From assembly GCA_001599295.1 (NCBI GenBank), contig BCGN01000005.1, positions 992,001 to 1,056,000 of the forward strand: 64,000 nt of DNA, given 5' to 3'. Position 1 is the first letter of the stretch; each line of letters opens with the position of its first letter. The stretch is from Sporopachydermia quercuum (Eukaryota > Ascomycota > Sporopachydermiomycetes > Sporopachydermiales > Sporopachydermiaceae). Under the pieces are notes generated by a model that saw nothing but the letters and a program-made list of their open reading frames with translations, did not search any database and was not told where the DNA came from. Made by a program: the position numbers and the translations under genes. Shown here piece by piece: positions 45,573-57,526 of this stretch.

Positions 45573-46907
45573 ATGACGATGACACTTGCCAACCCCAGAC
45601 TTGATGCTTCTATATATGTATCTTCATTTTCTGATTCCGAAGATTATGATGATGATCAGACTTCTCACAGGAACGTTCGAAATAGACATAGATCGTATAA
45701 TAGATCATTGAATGGGTCCACCATATTTCCTGACAGTTCCAACAACGCGAATCAGAACTCAAGACTGAAAAAGACCAGACAACTCAGCGGTCACAGCAGA
45801 AGGTCATCTAATAATGGCTTGAAAACAACACAATCTCCGGACTATTGTGATGACCCCCCTGATTATAATCAGATAGTTAGCTGTTCATCAACACCATCGT
45901 ATGAACATACTGTCAGAGCAATTAGCTTTTCTGAGAACAGTGCAAGATATGTCACAAGCAATGGGGTCTCTATTTCATCGCCTGCTAGTTTTGTTAACCT
46001 TGCAGCTCAGAGGAGGGCTAGTAATCTAAATCCGAATGCCATTATCGATGTGGACTTAGATGAAAGCCTATCTAGAGATCACAACATTAGGTACATCCAA
46101 GCTTATAATCAAACAACTTCCTCTGAACCAACCAGTGTAAATATAAGTTCCTCTACCAGTGTTTTACCTGAATTGGATCGAATTCCGTCTTATGCTGAAT
46201 CAACGAATACAACCTCTCAACTGAATGTCCTCGAAGCATCTCCTGAACTACCATCTTTATCACTAACGTCATCCTCATCATCCACTAATAAGATCAACTC
46301 GTACATGTCTAAACGGGAACGATTCATTTTGAAGGCATGTCTAGCTATAACTCTTATTCCATCTTTTACTGGATCTTGTAGTTGTATGAACCAGGCATAT
46401 CAGATATACAAAGCTACCAGGAAATCTTCAGAGTCATCGCTTTTTGTTACACCATTGACGGAAGCTCGGACATCAGAGTATTTACTAGCTGTTGTGTGGA
46501 CAATTGTATGCGGATATCTTTCATACTCTGTACTGAAGGGTCTGATAGTAAGATGGATTTTGACATATTCAGTGCCTGCAACTATTGTGCGGGCTTTAGT
46601 GTGTTCAATGGGTTATTTCATTCTGTGTCATGCTTTAGTGGAAATTCTTTCTGCAGATAGGAATTACCTGCTACAAACTTGGATTCTCATTGCATGTATA
46701 TTGACATGTGCTTTTATCGTTCAGGATTATGTTACAAGTAGTATTAAAAGNAATGATTCAAGCAAGAAGAAGAATAGATCAGTTGATTTGTATAATATAG
46801 CAGTGTTTGCCGTGGTTCCAGTTGGTCTTGCAAGTTTCTTAACCATGATTGGTCTGATAAGGACGTTGATGATTATGAGATTAGAAATTTATACGGAGAA
46901 GTCTTAG
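45573..46907 (+). CDS. EOS1: Multi-pass ER protein Eos1 (N-glycosylation, oxidative stress)
   Basis: The first about 245 of 444 residues are Ser/Asn-rich and disordered. From about 250 the conserved Eos1 domain follows: SKRERFILKACLAITLIP, SEYLLAVVWTIVCGYLSYSV, LKGLIVRWILTYSVPATIVR, TWILIACILTCAFIVQDYV and VFAVVPVGLASFLTMIGLIR. It has about four to five membrane spans. Eos1 is an ER membrane protein needed for normal N-glycosylation and hydrogen-peroxide tolerance in S. cerevisiae. Its position downstream of TPM1 on the same strand matches that species. The identification rests on remembered family features plus synteny. One ambiguous base is near 46751. Confidence 0.88.
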   Translation: MTMTLANPRLDASIYVSSFSDSEDYDDDQTSHRNVRNRHRSYNRSLNGSTIFPDSSNNANQNSRLKKTRQLSGHSRRSSNNGLKTTQSPDYCDDPPDYNQIVSCSSTPSYEHTVRAISFSENSARYVTSNGVSISSPASFVNLAAQRRASNLNPNAIIDVDLDESLSRDHNIRYIQAYNQTTSSEPTSVNISSSTSVLPELDRIPSYAESTNTTSQLNVLEASPELPSLSLTSSSSSTNKINSYMSKRERFILKACLAITLIPSFTGSCSCMNQAYQIYKATRKSSESSLFVTPLTEARTSEYLLAVVWTIVCGYLSYSVLKGLIVRWILTYSVPATIVRALVCSMGYFILCHALVEILSADRNYLLQTWILIACILTCAFIVQDYVTSSIKXNDSSKKKNRSVDLYNIAVFAVVPVGLASFLTMIGLIRTLMIMRLEIYTEKS

Positions 46908-47774
46908 TGATGATCATTACTTTGAACTTGATTAATTTCTAGAGCAATTATCACTGATTCTGTATGATGGGTGAACGGATAAGTGTACTATAGGTTTTGG
47001 TTCTGGGGTACTTAATTTTAATAAATAATTAATATACTTATACCTTTTACTTGCTTTTTGATCATTGTTGGACATAGTTAAAACATCAGAAAAACTTTAG
47101 ATCAATAGCACAGATATATGTAAGTTACTTGAGGGAAGAATAAACTATAATTTATGAAATAAGACTATGGGACTACTACTTCATTGTCTTTAGATTCAGA
47201 CCTATTTCCATGCTTATGAATAACATCTTAGTCTCTCTATAGAGAGTACTGACACTCTCAGAAAACAAAAAGAATGTAAAAAAAAAATAAATAATTAATG
47301 ATCCTGATCAGATAAAAATGAATAGATTAGTTAACGTAATCTTAGTTGTAAATACTATCCTTATTAGGAAAGTGGCTGTAAGCTCTAAAATTTAATAAAT
47401 AAATGGGGAACCATAATAGGAAGGTGAAATAAGGTATATCTAAGTTTATGTCTTAAGCCAAGTACTTCTTAGTAAAATATACTCCACTTAGAAGTCTTGA
47501 TTGACACCTTTTCTGGATTGAAAAAGAAAAAAGAAAAAAAGAAAAAAAAAAAATGAAAGCAAAAAAGGNAAAAAGAGTATTCTAATCCGCTTGAAAATCT
47601 TTATCTGAGCAACTTCAAGAGACAATCATATTTTTAAGAATGTAGTTCAATGGTAGAACATCGGTTTTCAGCTCCGCATTACATATTCAAAACTCTAATC
47701 TAATCTACATGCAATCGATATTCAATAGGACAGCAACATTATGCCTCTCTTTTCCTTTCATCAACAATTTGCCC
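46908..47774. other. Convergent intergenic region EOS1 / TGT
   Basis: Holds both gene ends, a purine-only A/G tract (about 47517-47577, with one ambiguous base), and a tRNA-like relic (listed separately). No protein gene is recognised. Confidence 0.4.
47636..47707 (+). pseudogene. Degraded tRNA-like sequence resembling mitochondrial tRNA-Trp(UCA)
   Basis: AAGAATG then TA, an intact D-arm (GTTC AATGGTA GAAC) and an anticodon-loop-like GGTTTTCAG with TCA at 47668-47670 match the first half of a fungal mitochondrial tRNA-Trp. The anticodon stem pairs over only about three bases, the T-arm (CATATTCAAAACTCTAAT) is decayed, and the acceptor 3' strand pairs poorly. This looks like a nuclear copy of mitochondrial DNA or a decayed tRNA gene. 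A chance match cannot be excluded. Confidence 0.4.
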
Positions 47775-49197
<1,423 letters not shown>

Positions 49198-50258
49198 TAT
49201 TCTCATTAATCAACAAATACTGATAACTTTAGTTCTAACTTGGGTAAGTGAATGTTGATAACATAACATAATCTACACTGCTATTGAAATGCACATGCCC
49301 TTCTGAAATCCAAATCTTCTTTAAGTGATAGGAGTCAATAGCGGGAATCAACTGTTCTTTTGGGCTGAATATGTATTGCTAAATTGAATTTACTATTCAA
49401 TATTCTCTGGTTAGTCGATACATAAATGTATAATGACTGCTATGAATTGTGGGCTTTTCCTTTGAAGTTTTCGCTTCACATGAATAATTTTTCAGTTCAT
49501 GGTAAAGAATAGTTAAAGTTAATGCATAATTATGCAGATGGTGTGGAAACTATGTGATGACAATTTCATAGTAGAAAAGAAATATAATAAAGAGTTGGCT
49601 GAGATGATAATTGGTTCAGCAAATTTAAATTTCATTAAGATAACTTCAAAGTGTCATTATCGGTAGAAATATTTTTTTATTTTATTTTGGATACCCTTGT
49701 TTCATTTTCATATTGAAGCTTGAAGAAGAGATTGATCACCCCGTATCACATCCAACCTAACAAACAATTAGAGAACCAGCAGTACCATTGGATTACCTAA
49801 TTATATAAAACGTACTAAGTGTAATGCTTGAACTTCGTTATTCCCCAGCGGCCATTTTCGTGGCTCAAAAATATATATATATTTTTTAAATTTTTTTTTT
49901 TTGATTGTTGATATATATAAATATTAATTATTATACGTCCCATCAAGACTCTATTATATCAAATTCCATTTTTATGAATTTTAAATCACTGAAAGTTGGT
50001 TTCTATTGCTTCGATATCTGACTATCATAACCTCTTTCGGAGCTTGAAAGTATAACCTCCGGAATCACTTAACTTACTATATGTTTCAAAAAGCTTCAAG
50101 ACAAAAGAAAAGTTCTGTATCTATTGCTAATTCATTACCAAAATAACAATAGAGACTAATGGAAAATGCTAAAAATTCCTTTCAAGCATACTATCATCCG
50201 AAATTTTTGCAAACTTATATTTTGATCCAAGGAAAAAATCATTTCAACAGTCTGTGAG
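49198..50258. promoter_or_regulatory. Divergent promoter region, TGT / ELP4
   Basis: About 1 kb. It contains the perfect palindrome TGCATAATTATGCA (49523-49536) and an AT-alternating then T-rich tract (about 49870-49925) typical of yeast promoters. No gene is recognised. Confidence 0.45.
49523..49536. promoter_or_regulatory. Perfect 14-bp palindrome TGCATAATTATGCA
   Basis: This is the exact form of a motif that recurs with small changes at 20187, 20226, 36282, 45049, 55997 and 58725. It lies between divergent TGT and ELP4. Binding by a dimeric factor is an inference. Confidence 0.45.
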
Positions 50259-51566
50259 ATGTCTTTCAAGCGAAGAGGAGAAGCGATCACACCCTCCGGG
50301 TTACCATCAGGGAGTCCTATCCCTAACAGGAGACGTGCACCGATTGCAACCAGAGGAATACCTACAAATATTGCCGGAGGAATAGTCGGAGAAAATTCAA
50401 CAATACCAAATTCTAAGCCAGCTCATTTAGATGCTCATCCAGGTATTAGGGCTTCCATTCTCACTTCACAGCCTACTACTTCCACAGGTACAGGTGACTT
50501 AGACAAGTTGTTAGGACACTCAGGATTACCACTGGGTTCCATGCTCCTTGTAGAAGAAACAGGGTCAACTGATTTTGCAAGTGTACTCCTTAGGTGTTTT
50601 GGATCCCAGGGAGTCATTCAAGCAAGGATTTCTCCAAAAGTTCCAAAGACTCACGTCATAGTGGTAGGTACAGATCAATCATGGGGAAGAGAACTACCTG
50701 GTATATATAAAGGGAAAAAAGAAGGAAAGAAGGAGGCAATTAAGGAAACCGAGTCGAAAACAACTGTTCAAAATATTCTTGATTCCGCCAATAGTACAAG
50801 AAAAGATAATCCTCAACAGAATGATGGACTGAAGATTGCTTGGCGATACAGACTTAAGAAGGATGGTACTAGTCAGGAGAACGAAGACATCAATGCCAAT
50901 TATCCCTACTATACTAATAATTTTGATGTCACAACTAGATTAGTTCCTGCACCTAGTCCAGAAGAAATCACATTCATAACCGTGAACTTTAATCCTTTAG
51001 CTAATTTGATACCAAGTAGAAAGAATAATAATGGAGTTGAATCTACCAACAAATTTTTTAAAGAAACAATCGCCAAAATAAGTTATATGTGTGCCCGAAA
51101 CAGTTCAGCCGTTTTCAGAGTTATTATTCCTCATGTAATAAATCCTACAGTTCAACAGAGCGACGTTACCATTCCTTCAGTGCTTATTCCTTTTATTCAT
51201 AATTTAAGATCGTTAACTAAGAAGTATCATAACGTAACAGTGATAGGTTCGCTAAACACTGAGCTGTATTCTAGACAGACAGGCTTAGTAGCATCCCTTG
51301 AGAATTTATTTGATGGAGTAATAGAGCTAGAACCGTTTTCTGAACCTTTACTCAAAATGATGGAAAGGGTGGATCCTAAGAATATAAAACAAGGATTGGT
51401 CCATGTATTAAAGCTACCTGAACTATCAGACAGAGGGCAAATGGTTAAAAGAATGAGTGAATTTGCTTTTAGAACCGGTAAAAGTAAATTTGAGATTGAA
51501 GAATGGAGTATTCCTATAGATGAAGGTGAAGTTGAGTCATCAGCGGATAAGTCATTGGAGTATTAA
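50259..51566 (+). CDS. ELP4: Elongator subunit Elp4
   Basis: Elp4 forms the RecA-like hexamer (Elp4-5-6) of Elongator, which makes the cm5/mcm5 modification on wobble uridine of cytosolic tRNAs. The 435-residue protein starts MSFKRRGEA like the S. cerevisiae protein. It continues TSQPTTSTGTGDLDKLLGHSGLPLGSMLLVEE, GRELPGIYKG, ESKTTVQNIL and LKIAWRYRL. FDVTTRLVPAP, QGLVHVLKLPELSDRG and KFEIEEWSIPIDEGE close the domain. The degenerate P-loop is typical. No intron is needed. TAN1, another tRNA-modification gene, follows on the same strand. Confidence 0.97.
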   Translation: MSFKRRGEAITPSGLPSGSPIPNRRRAPIATRGIPTNIAGGIVGENSTIPNSKPAHLDAHPGIRASILTSQPTTSTGTGDLDKLLGHSGLPLGSMLLVEETGSTDFASVLLRCFGSQGVIQARISPKVPKTHVIVVGTDQSWGRELPGIYKGKKEGKKEAIKETESKTTVQNILDSANSTRKDNPQQNDGLKIAWRYRLKKDGTSQENEDINANYPYYTNNFDVTTRLVPAPSPEEITFITVNFNPLANLIPSRKNNNGVESTNKFFKETIAKISYMCARNSSAVFRVIIPHVINPTVQQSDVTIPSVLIPFIHNLRSLTKKYHNVTVIGSLNTELYSRQTGLVASLENLFDGVIELEPFSEPLLKMMERVDPKNIKQGLVHVLKLPELSDRGQMVKRMSEFAFRTGKSKFEIEEWSIPIDEGEVESSADKSLEY

Positions 51567-52333
51567 TGATGGAATGGAAAAAATCTGAAAATACTGTCAC
51601 AGTCAGTCAGAGATTTTGACAATCTTTTTCTATATTTCATTGTACGCAACTAGTATATGAAATGAACAATGCATTCAGAAAGAGGAGCAAAAAGCCAGGA
51701 AGACTGTACCTACCAAATGAACGGAACATAAATGAAACGAATGTTAAATGTTTGATGCTTTATGATCTAAAGAAATGGAACAACTATATACCCTATTGGT
51801 GTATATCTTCCATAAGGATTCCATCTAAAAGATACGATAGATATAAGGCTAGATTGATTCAGAACTACTGAAGAATGGGATCTTTAAATACGTTACTTCA
51901 AAGAGAACTTAATAGAGCACCCACATTTTTTCAGAGTCATAATTTTCATGTATTAGAACATATTTGACGTAATAGTTAAAATATCATAGTCCAATTATTA
52001 TATGTATTTTGTCCAACACTATTTAACATAGATAAAACTAGTAGTTTACATAAGTCAAATTGGAATGATCATATTAAGTTTGCAACTGGCATAGACATAC
52101 AGTTTTGTGCATTCACACTTTAATCATTTTTTGTTCTATCTAAACATATTTTCTTCTGCCTTTGCTTTTGCTTTCTACCATTTTTTGTCAGAATAAAATA
52201 TTATATTTGACAATTGCTAGATTTGTTACCTAAAAGAAATATAATAATTTTGCCCCATCTTTAGTTCACAGCTTGTAGGCAATAATTTTTGGTTGCTGTC
52301 TAAAAGAACAAGCTCTGATAATTTCTAGCAAAA
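51567..52333. other. Intergenic region ELP4-TAN1
   Basis: About 770 bases. A 69-codon ATG frame (51662-51871), rich in Lys, Arg and Tyr, has no recognised relative and is only a weak candidate gene. The remainder is AT-rich. Confidence 0.35.
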
Positions 52334-53591
52334 ATGGGTAAAAGGAGTCGAAATGGAGATTCTGGTTCCCGTAAGAAATCAAAGGTCAGTACTATCTTGA
52401 AGTATCAATATAAGGGCATTCAACATCGATATTGCCGTTAGAAGTTTTCTGTAGCAAAAGCTGACCACATTATGTAGTTTTCCAAAGGTGGTGCTAAGAT
52501 GGTTGAGCCTGGAATGTTTGGTATATATGCCACATGTGCCAGACATAAAGAACAACAGTGTAAAAAAGAGTTAAAAGATTTTCTAACTCAGGTACGTTTT
52601 GTGAACTGCAGATATTTAATAGTATATGCNAAAAAGGAAAATATGGTGGATTTCCAATAATCCAGTGCTGGCAACTTGAACTTACTAACACATTCCACTA
52701 TTTACAGAAGTTTGAAGAGTATTACGAAGAAGAAATCAAAGCATCATCAACTACAGAAGAGGAACCTGAAACAGGCAAACAATCAATTGAAGATGAAATT
52801 GCAAAAGAGCTACAAGAGTTACAGAAACAGCCTATGAGTAAAAGTGAACCTATATCATTTATAGATTTAGGATGTGAATGCGTTGTTTTTGTTAGAACGA
52901 GGAAACCAATTAGACCTGCGGAATTTGTTCAAAGGATTTGTCGTGAAGCAGCTACCAGTAAAATCAAAACCACTCGCTATACTCAAAGACTTATTCCGAT
53001 TACAAAGTCTGCATCTGCAAGTCCCGAAGAGTTGAAGAAACTTGCTTTAAGCGTCATAGCACCTCATTTCCATGCTGAGGACCAAGAACCAAAGAAGGTA
53101 AGTAATAGCCTGATAAGATCTATCTATCTGCAAACATTAACAATAGCAAATGTATAGCATAAGTCATCAGCACTCTTTTACTTGGGAATACATACTAACA
53201 GTATTATCTTCTTCAATTGTGATAGTTCGCAATTCATACTGTGATTAGAAACCATAATATATTTACAAGGGACGAGATAATTAGGACAGTTGCTGAATGT
53301 GTAGGCAACAACCATGGTCATAAGGTTGATCTGAAAAACTACGATAAGCTGATTATTGTTGAATGTTTCAAGGCAAACATTGGTATGAGCGTGGTTGACG
53401 AGTTTGATTCTTTACAGAGGTTCAATTTACAGTCTTTGTTTGATAAAGCCACAGAGAGCAAGGAGAATACGCAACCAGAAGCCAATAGTTCAATCAAACA
53501 GGGAGACAATGAAGACAGAATAGAAAATAGAGACAATGAAAAAGAGGAAACAGAAGTAGCCACGGATGGTAGTGCAGCAAGAAAAGTGTGA
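52334..53591 (+). CDS. TAN1: tRNA acetyltransferase adaptor Tan1 (THUMP domain), four exons
   Basis: Exons 52334-52384, 52478-52591, 52708-53097 and 53226-53591 give 306 residues. Introns 2 and 3 have clear TACTAAC branch points; intron 1 has GTCAGT and a less typical branch. Tan1 binds tRNA-Ser and tRNA-Leu through its THUMP domain and directs Kre33 (NAT10) to make N4-acetylcytidine-12. Conserved blocks are MGKRSRNGD, FGIYATCARHKEQQC, PISFIDLGCECVVFVRTRKPI, TTRYTQRLIPIT and IAPHFH. FAIHTVIRNHN, HKVDLKNYDKLIIVECFK and NIGMSVVD follow. The acidic, Asn/Glu-rich tail is variable in the family. Confidence 0.96.
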
Positions 53592-54160
53592 GAAAAGGAA
53601 GAAAAAGCAAACAGAACAGTCTTTGAAAACCAGGAAAAGGACTCACATTGAGTTGGATACATCTTAATTAGAATCGAATATGAAATGGTTAAACTTTTGT
53701 AAGTCTCAATGTAATAATATTACTTTATGTATATTACCTTTCTTTAGCATTTTGATGATCGTGCAACCATTAGACATAACCATTGTAAAAAACAATGTCA
53801 CAGCACATTGAGAATAATTACTGGAGAGCGCTCGATGTTCTATTAATATAACAAATGTCTATTGAAAGAAAATTGATGATTTATCTCGAACATGACAAGT
53901 ATACTTATTTTCGCTATCAACTTATTATTCATTTATATAATTGCCAACGCTGCTTTTGACCATACCTTTGATAGGGCTCGCAATAATAACATCTCGTTCA
54001 GTCAGATGCTGTAATATCAAATCATCTTNCATATCTTATTGAATCAACATTCTATAGCGCCATAGTTTCTGCCATCTATTAATCAACGTTAGCTTTCCAA
54101 CCAAAACAAATGAGCCATAAATGCTACCATTTTAACTCAACATGAATCTTTCACATAGAT
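53592..54160. terminator. Convergent 3' region TAN1 / EMC4
   Basis: About 570 bases with both gene ends and one ambiguous base near 54029. Nothing else is recognised. Confidence 0.35.
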
Positions 54161-55278
54161 TCATATACATACGGTCACAGAGTTCTCCCAAGCTAGCCAA
54201 TCACTTCTTGTATTTGGCAACAGACCCATTTTATTTAGCTTCCAAACACCAACAGCCATATTCAATAAATTGAAAAGAATAAATGCATAAACTGCTGTAT
54301 CAACCTGACCGTTGAAACTGTCGATCTCTCTTGCTGCTATTGATTTCTTTGATTTCAATCCTGCTTTCGATTTATAAAACCTCGTGAACTGTTGTTTTGG
54401 TTTCATTAGTTGTTTCAATGGATTCCAAAAGACAGTAAGAGTCATCATAATAGGAATTAACTGTAGTGAATTACCTGACATGAAAGACATTATGAGGTTC
54501 ATTGGGATTCTAGGTAATAGTTAGAATTAGCACTGCATTGGACAACTACCGCCCTGATATTTTAACCGCATTTGATAGGTGTTCTGTATCTCATACAGAA
54601 TGAAAAATACTTACTGTTTTGCAGGTGCTATTGCTAGTTCCCATGCTTTCTGTTTAGATGAAATGTGAAGTTAGCAGCTGACTATTAAAGATTCCCATCG
54701 CTGTTGTCATTTGAGAAGGAAGAAAATAGATAGTAGAAGTAGAAGCTCATCATAAAGATATAAAATAAAAGCACAGTACAACTCGAGATACCTGTGCTAG
54801 CAACATGATCTCAATCCTTATCTTGCGATGGCAGGAAAAACTATAACTTACCTTTACTACTAGTTCATCATTTGATGGTCCTTCCTTCAATGATTTTGAT
54901 GAAGATGCCTTTTTAACTGTTAGTACATAATGAAATGATGCAACCTATACCATTGTAATTGAAAATAATACTTTCAATATCTTTCTTACCTTTGAGTTGT
55001 TATCAACTTTGAACGCTGGAGGCTTAGCTACCACTGTAGCTGATTTACTACCACATATTTGTTAATACCTGATACTCCCTACCATAGAAGATACTTAGAT
55101 ACTTCGTGTAATTTTGTTTATGGGTGAACATCGTAAGATCAATTGCTTTTCCATCATAATTCAAATAGCCTCTGCTTATCATATACTCATATGATTACCA
55201 AAGTACATACAATAGTTTCGGTGGATTTGTTAGATATGTGTACCATTCAGCGGGAGATTGTTGAGAAACCTCTGACAT
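54161..55278 (-). CDS. EMC4: ER membrane complex subunit 4, five exons
   Basis: Exons 55278-55211, 55047-54990, 54908-54852, 54649-54615 and 54509-54161 give 188 residues (S. cerevisiae about 190). All donors are GTATGT, GTAAGA or GTAAGT. TACTAACA or similar precedes the acceptors, and every junction keeps frame. Four exons are only 35-68 nt. The protein reads MSEVSQQSPAEWYTYL at the start, then KKAWELAIAPAKQIPMNLIM, SFMSGNSLQLIPIMMTLTVF, and NMAVGVWKLNKMGLLPNTRSDWLAWE, all family signatures. EMC inserts tail-anchored and multipass proteins into the ER membrane; Emc4 has two to three membrane segments near its cytosolic entry. Confidence 0.95.
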
Positions 55279-56198
55279 TGCGATGTGACTGATGGATGAC
55301 CGGAGAAGATATGTAGCCACTGGACAAACTATGCAATAATAAAATTCTGAAGATATCACGACAATTGATGCCTAAGCTAATATGATTTCCCAAGTATTAT
55401 ATAAACCTGATTCAATATTAACAGTTATAAATTAATATCGACGGTACGTCATTCCATGGTTAGCTGGGAATCATTATTTCTGACTGTACAAAGCTGAAAG
55501 TGAGAAACAGCGTCTTATTTCAGGGTAAAGATCTTGAGACAATTGTAAGGTTGAAGTAGGTTCGACATAGGGTTGGTTGGGGCCATTGCGGGAAGGAAGG
55601 CTAATGAAAAGTAAGAATAACTATATTTCTGATAAATCAAACAAGAGTGAGCAGGATATTAGTAGTAGTATATGAAAGTTCATGTTTCTCAGAGAAGTGG
55701 GTGTTCTCGCATGGGTAAAAGCTGAAGAATTGCATCCAAAGCAAATAGTATGCCATTAGATTTTATATGCAGTATCTTTGCATATCCAACAGCTATTACT
55801 AGGGAGGGATTATACAACAACAACGAACTAAAGTATCGTAAAAAGTTCCATATCATTTGAATATTTTTTCTAGCCCCTAGTTGATACTGTACAGGAACCA
55901 GCCGCTCACCCATTTCCAAATTGTTACAAGATACATACCAATCATTCTCATCTTGATATTGCGGTCTATTATTTAAGTTTGATCAACAGACTAACATGCA
56001 TAATAACGCATATTGACAGTGAAGCTTAAAGCTAGAAGCTCAGATTTACAAGAAGCCTGAAAATCAATTGCTTTTTATGATAATTCACTATTTTAAAAGA
56101 CAATTCATAAGTAGCAAGTCCTTTTCAACGGATATGAAAATTCGCCTTTCGTTCATCCAGCCTTTATTTTTTATAGTAACCAATTCACATATAGCAAA
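55279..56198. promoter_or_regulatory. Divergent promoter region, EMC4 / POP7
   Basis: About 0.9 kb. It contains a TGCATAATAACGCA motif (55997-56010). A 74-codon minus-strand frame with an ATG (55913-55689) encodes a fairly hydrophobic, protein-like sequence (YFSSLLLYNPSLVIAVGYAK) but has no recognised relative. I treat it as a weak candidate only. Confidence 0.35.
55997..56010. promoter_or_regulatory. TGCATAATAACGCA motif
   Basis: One base off the symmetric TGCATAAT-ATGCA form, about 190 bases upstream of the POP7 start. Part of the recurring intergenic motif family of this window. Confidence 0.3.
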
Positions 56199-56967
56199 AT
56201 GTCGGAACGAGTAAAGAAACGGTCTAAAGTTAAAGGTAAGAATCTATTTGAAGGAAGACATGAGCCAAATGCGATTGATCGAGCAAGGTGAAACATATAT
56301 CATGAACAATGAATTTTCATTATATGACCTTAGTACTGTTCAATGTCAGTGCGCTGCTATTTATATACTGCTTGTGTTTTTTTTTCCGAATTCTCTCACT
56401 CAACACCTGCAGTTGTTGTCGTTAACCGAGGGATAGATGCAGTATACTCTTCGTGACTTTTACTAACATTTTACCATAGGAAGTAAGTTAATCAAACATT
56501 CAGTGCCACGTAAATTCACACCAGATTCAAATGTTATATATATAAAATGGAGCTCCCCACTTATATCAATTGTGAAGAAATGTGACAAAGTACTTGCGAA
56601 ACGGTCAAAAAGTAATAAATCAAACACAGTTCAAGTGTGCGCAATGGGGAGAGCAATTGATAAAGCATTGCAAGTTGCAAGTTATTTCAGGGAATTAAGT
56701 GACGACAAGAACCTGAAAAGAAGAGCTACCACCAAATATAAAGTGATGGTCAAAACGGGAACAGTGAAAGTTATTGACGAGTTTGTTAAAAATGAGGAAG
56801 GTAATGTTCTAGAAAATGTTCAGGATACTGCNATGACCGATGGCGTTGACAATACTAATAACAATAATACTGGCGAAAACAAGGAGGAAGAGGAAGAAGA
56901 TGATAACATCCTGAGTAAACGCATGGTTAGTAAAGTAGTGATTGATATTCGGTCTCTGGACAAGTAG
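56199..56967 (+). CDS. POP7: RNase P/MRP subunit Pop7 (Rpp20, Alba-like), spliced
   Basis: Exons 56199-56235 and 56480-56967 give 174 residues. The intron (GTAAGA, TACTAACA, CATAG) is 244 nt. The protein starts MSERVKKRSKVKGSKLIKHS. It has the Alba fold: NVIYIKWSSPLISIVKKCDKV, then VQVCAMGRAIDKALQVASYF, then YKVMVKTGTVKVIDEFV, and a terminal KRMVSKVVIDIRSL. Pop7 pairs with Pop6 to bind the P3 domain of RNase P and RNase MRP RNA and is also found with telomerase RNA. An acidic, Asn-rich insert (about 125-155) makes it longer than S. cerevisiae Pop7 (140). One ambiguous base is near 56832. Confidence 0.92.
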
Positions 56968-57526
56968 CTGGACAAGTAGCATGGCGAAGGATCAAAGCAT
57001 AGAATAGTACCAAAGTATATGTGGGTGGGATAAATAACGTGCTTGTATGGTTAGGTCGGATGCAAAGATGAAGATAATTGAATTACAAAATAATAGCGAA
57101 TAAAGGAGTGTATGAAATAACTGGTGATACTAAAGAGTAAGCAAAACGTATTATATGATGATGGGAAAGGAGAGAAATATCGACAATAGGTACAGTAAGC
57201 CTATGGTACTACACCAAATGAATAATTGCGTTTAATATCGAAGAAACACACACATTTGAGTCAAGATAATGCTGAGCTGATTTATTTGAAGCTGGAAAGT
57301 AGTTCGCTACCACTTTTAGAGGAAACATGACGATTTATAAACCACCAACATCACGTCGTCACAACTGTTTCTAATGATCAGAACTACAACACCAATCACA
57401 TAAGATAAAAGTTCATAACACATTAAATTATTATATAAATCTATTTACAACCATATTATACAAGAAAAATAAACAGGAGCAATACTGCATCATTGCCATT
57501 ATAAAATGAATTCTACCCTCATAGTT
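56968..57526. terminator. Convergent 3' region of POP7 and the following gene
   Basis: About 560 bases, AT-rich, no gene recognised. Confidence 0.35.

Noticed and set aside
55689-55913. 74-codon minus-strand ATG frame between EMC4 and POP7
   Set aside because: It looks somewhat protein-like, but nearby splice sites do not extend it and no family is recognised. It is noted only in the intergenic entry.
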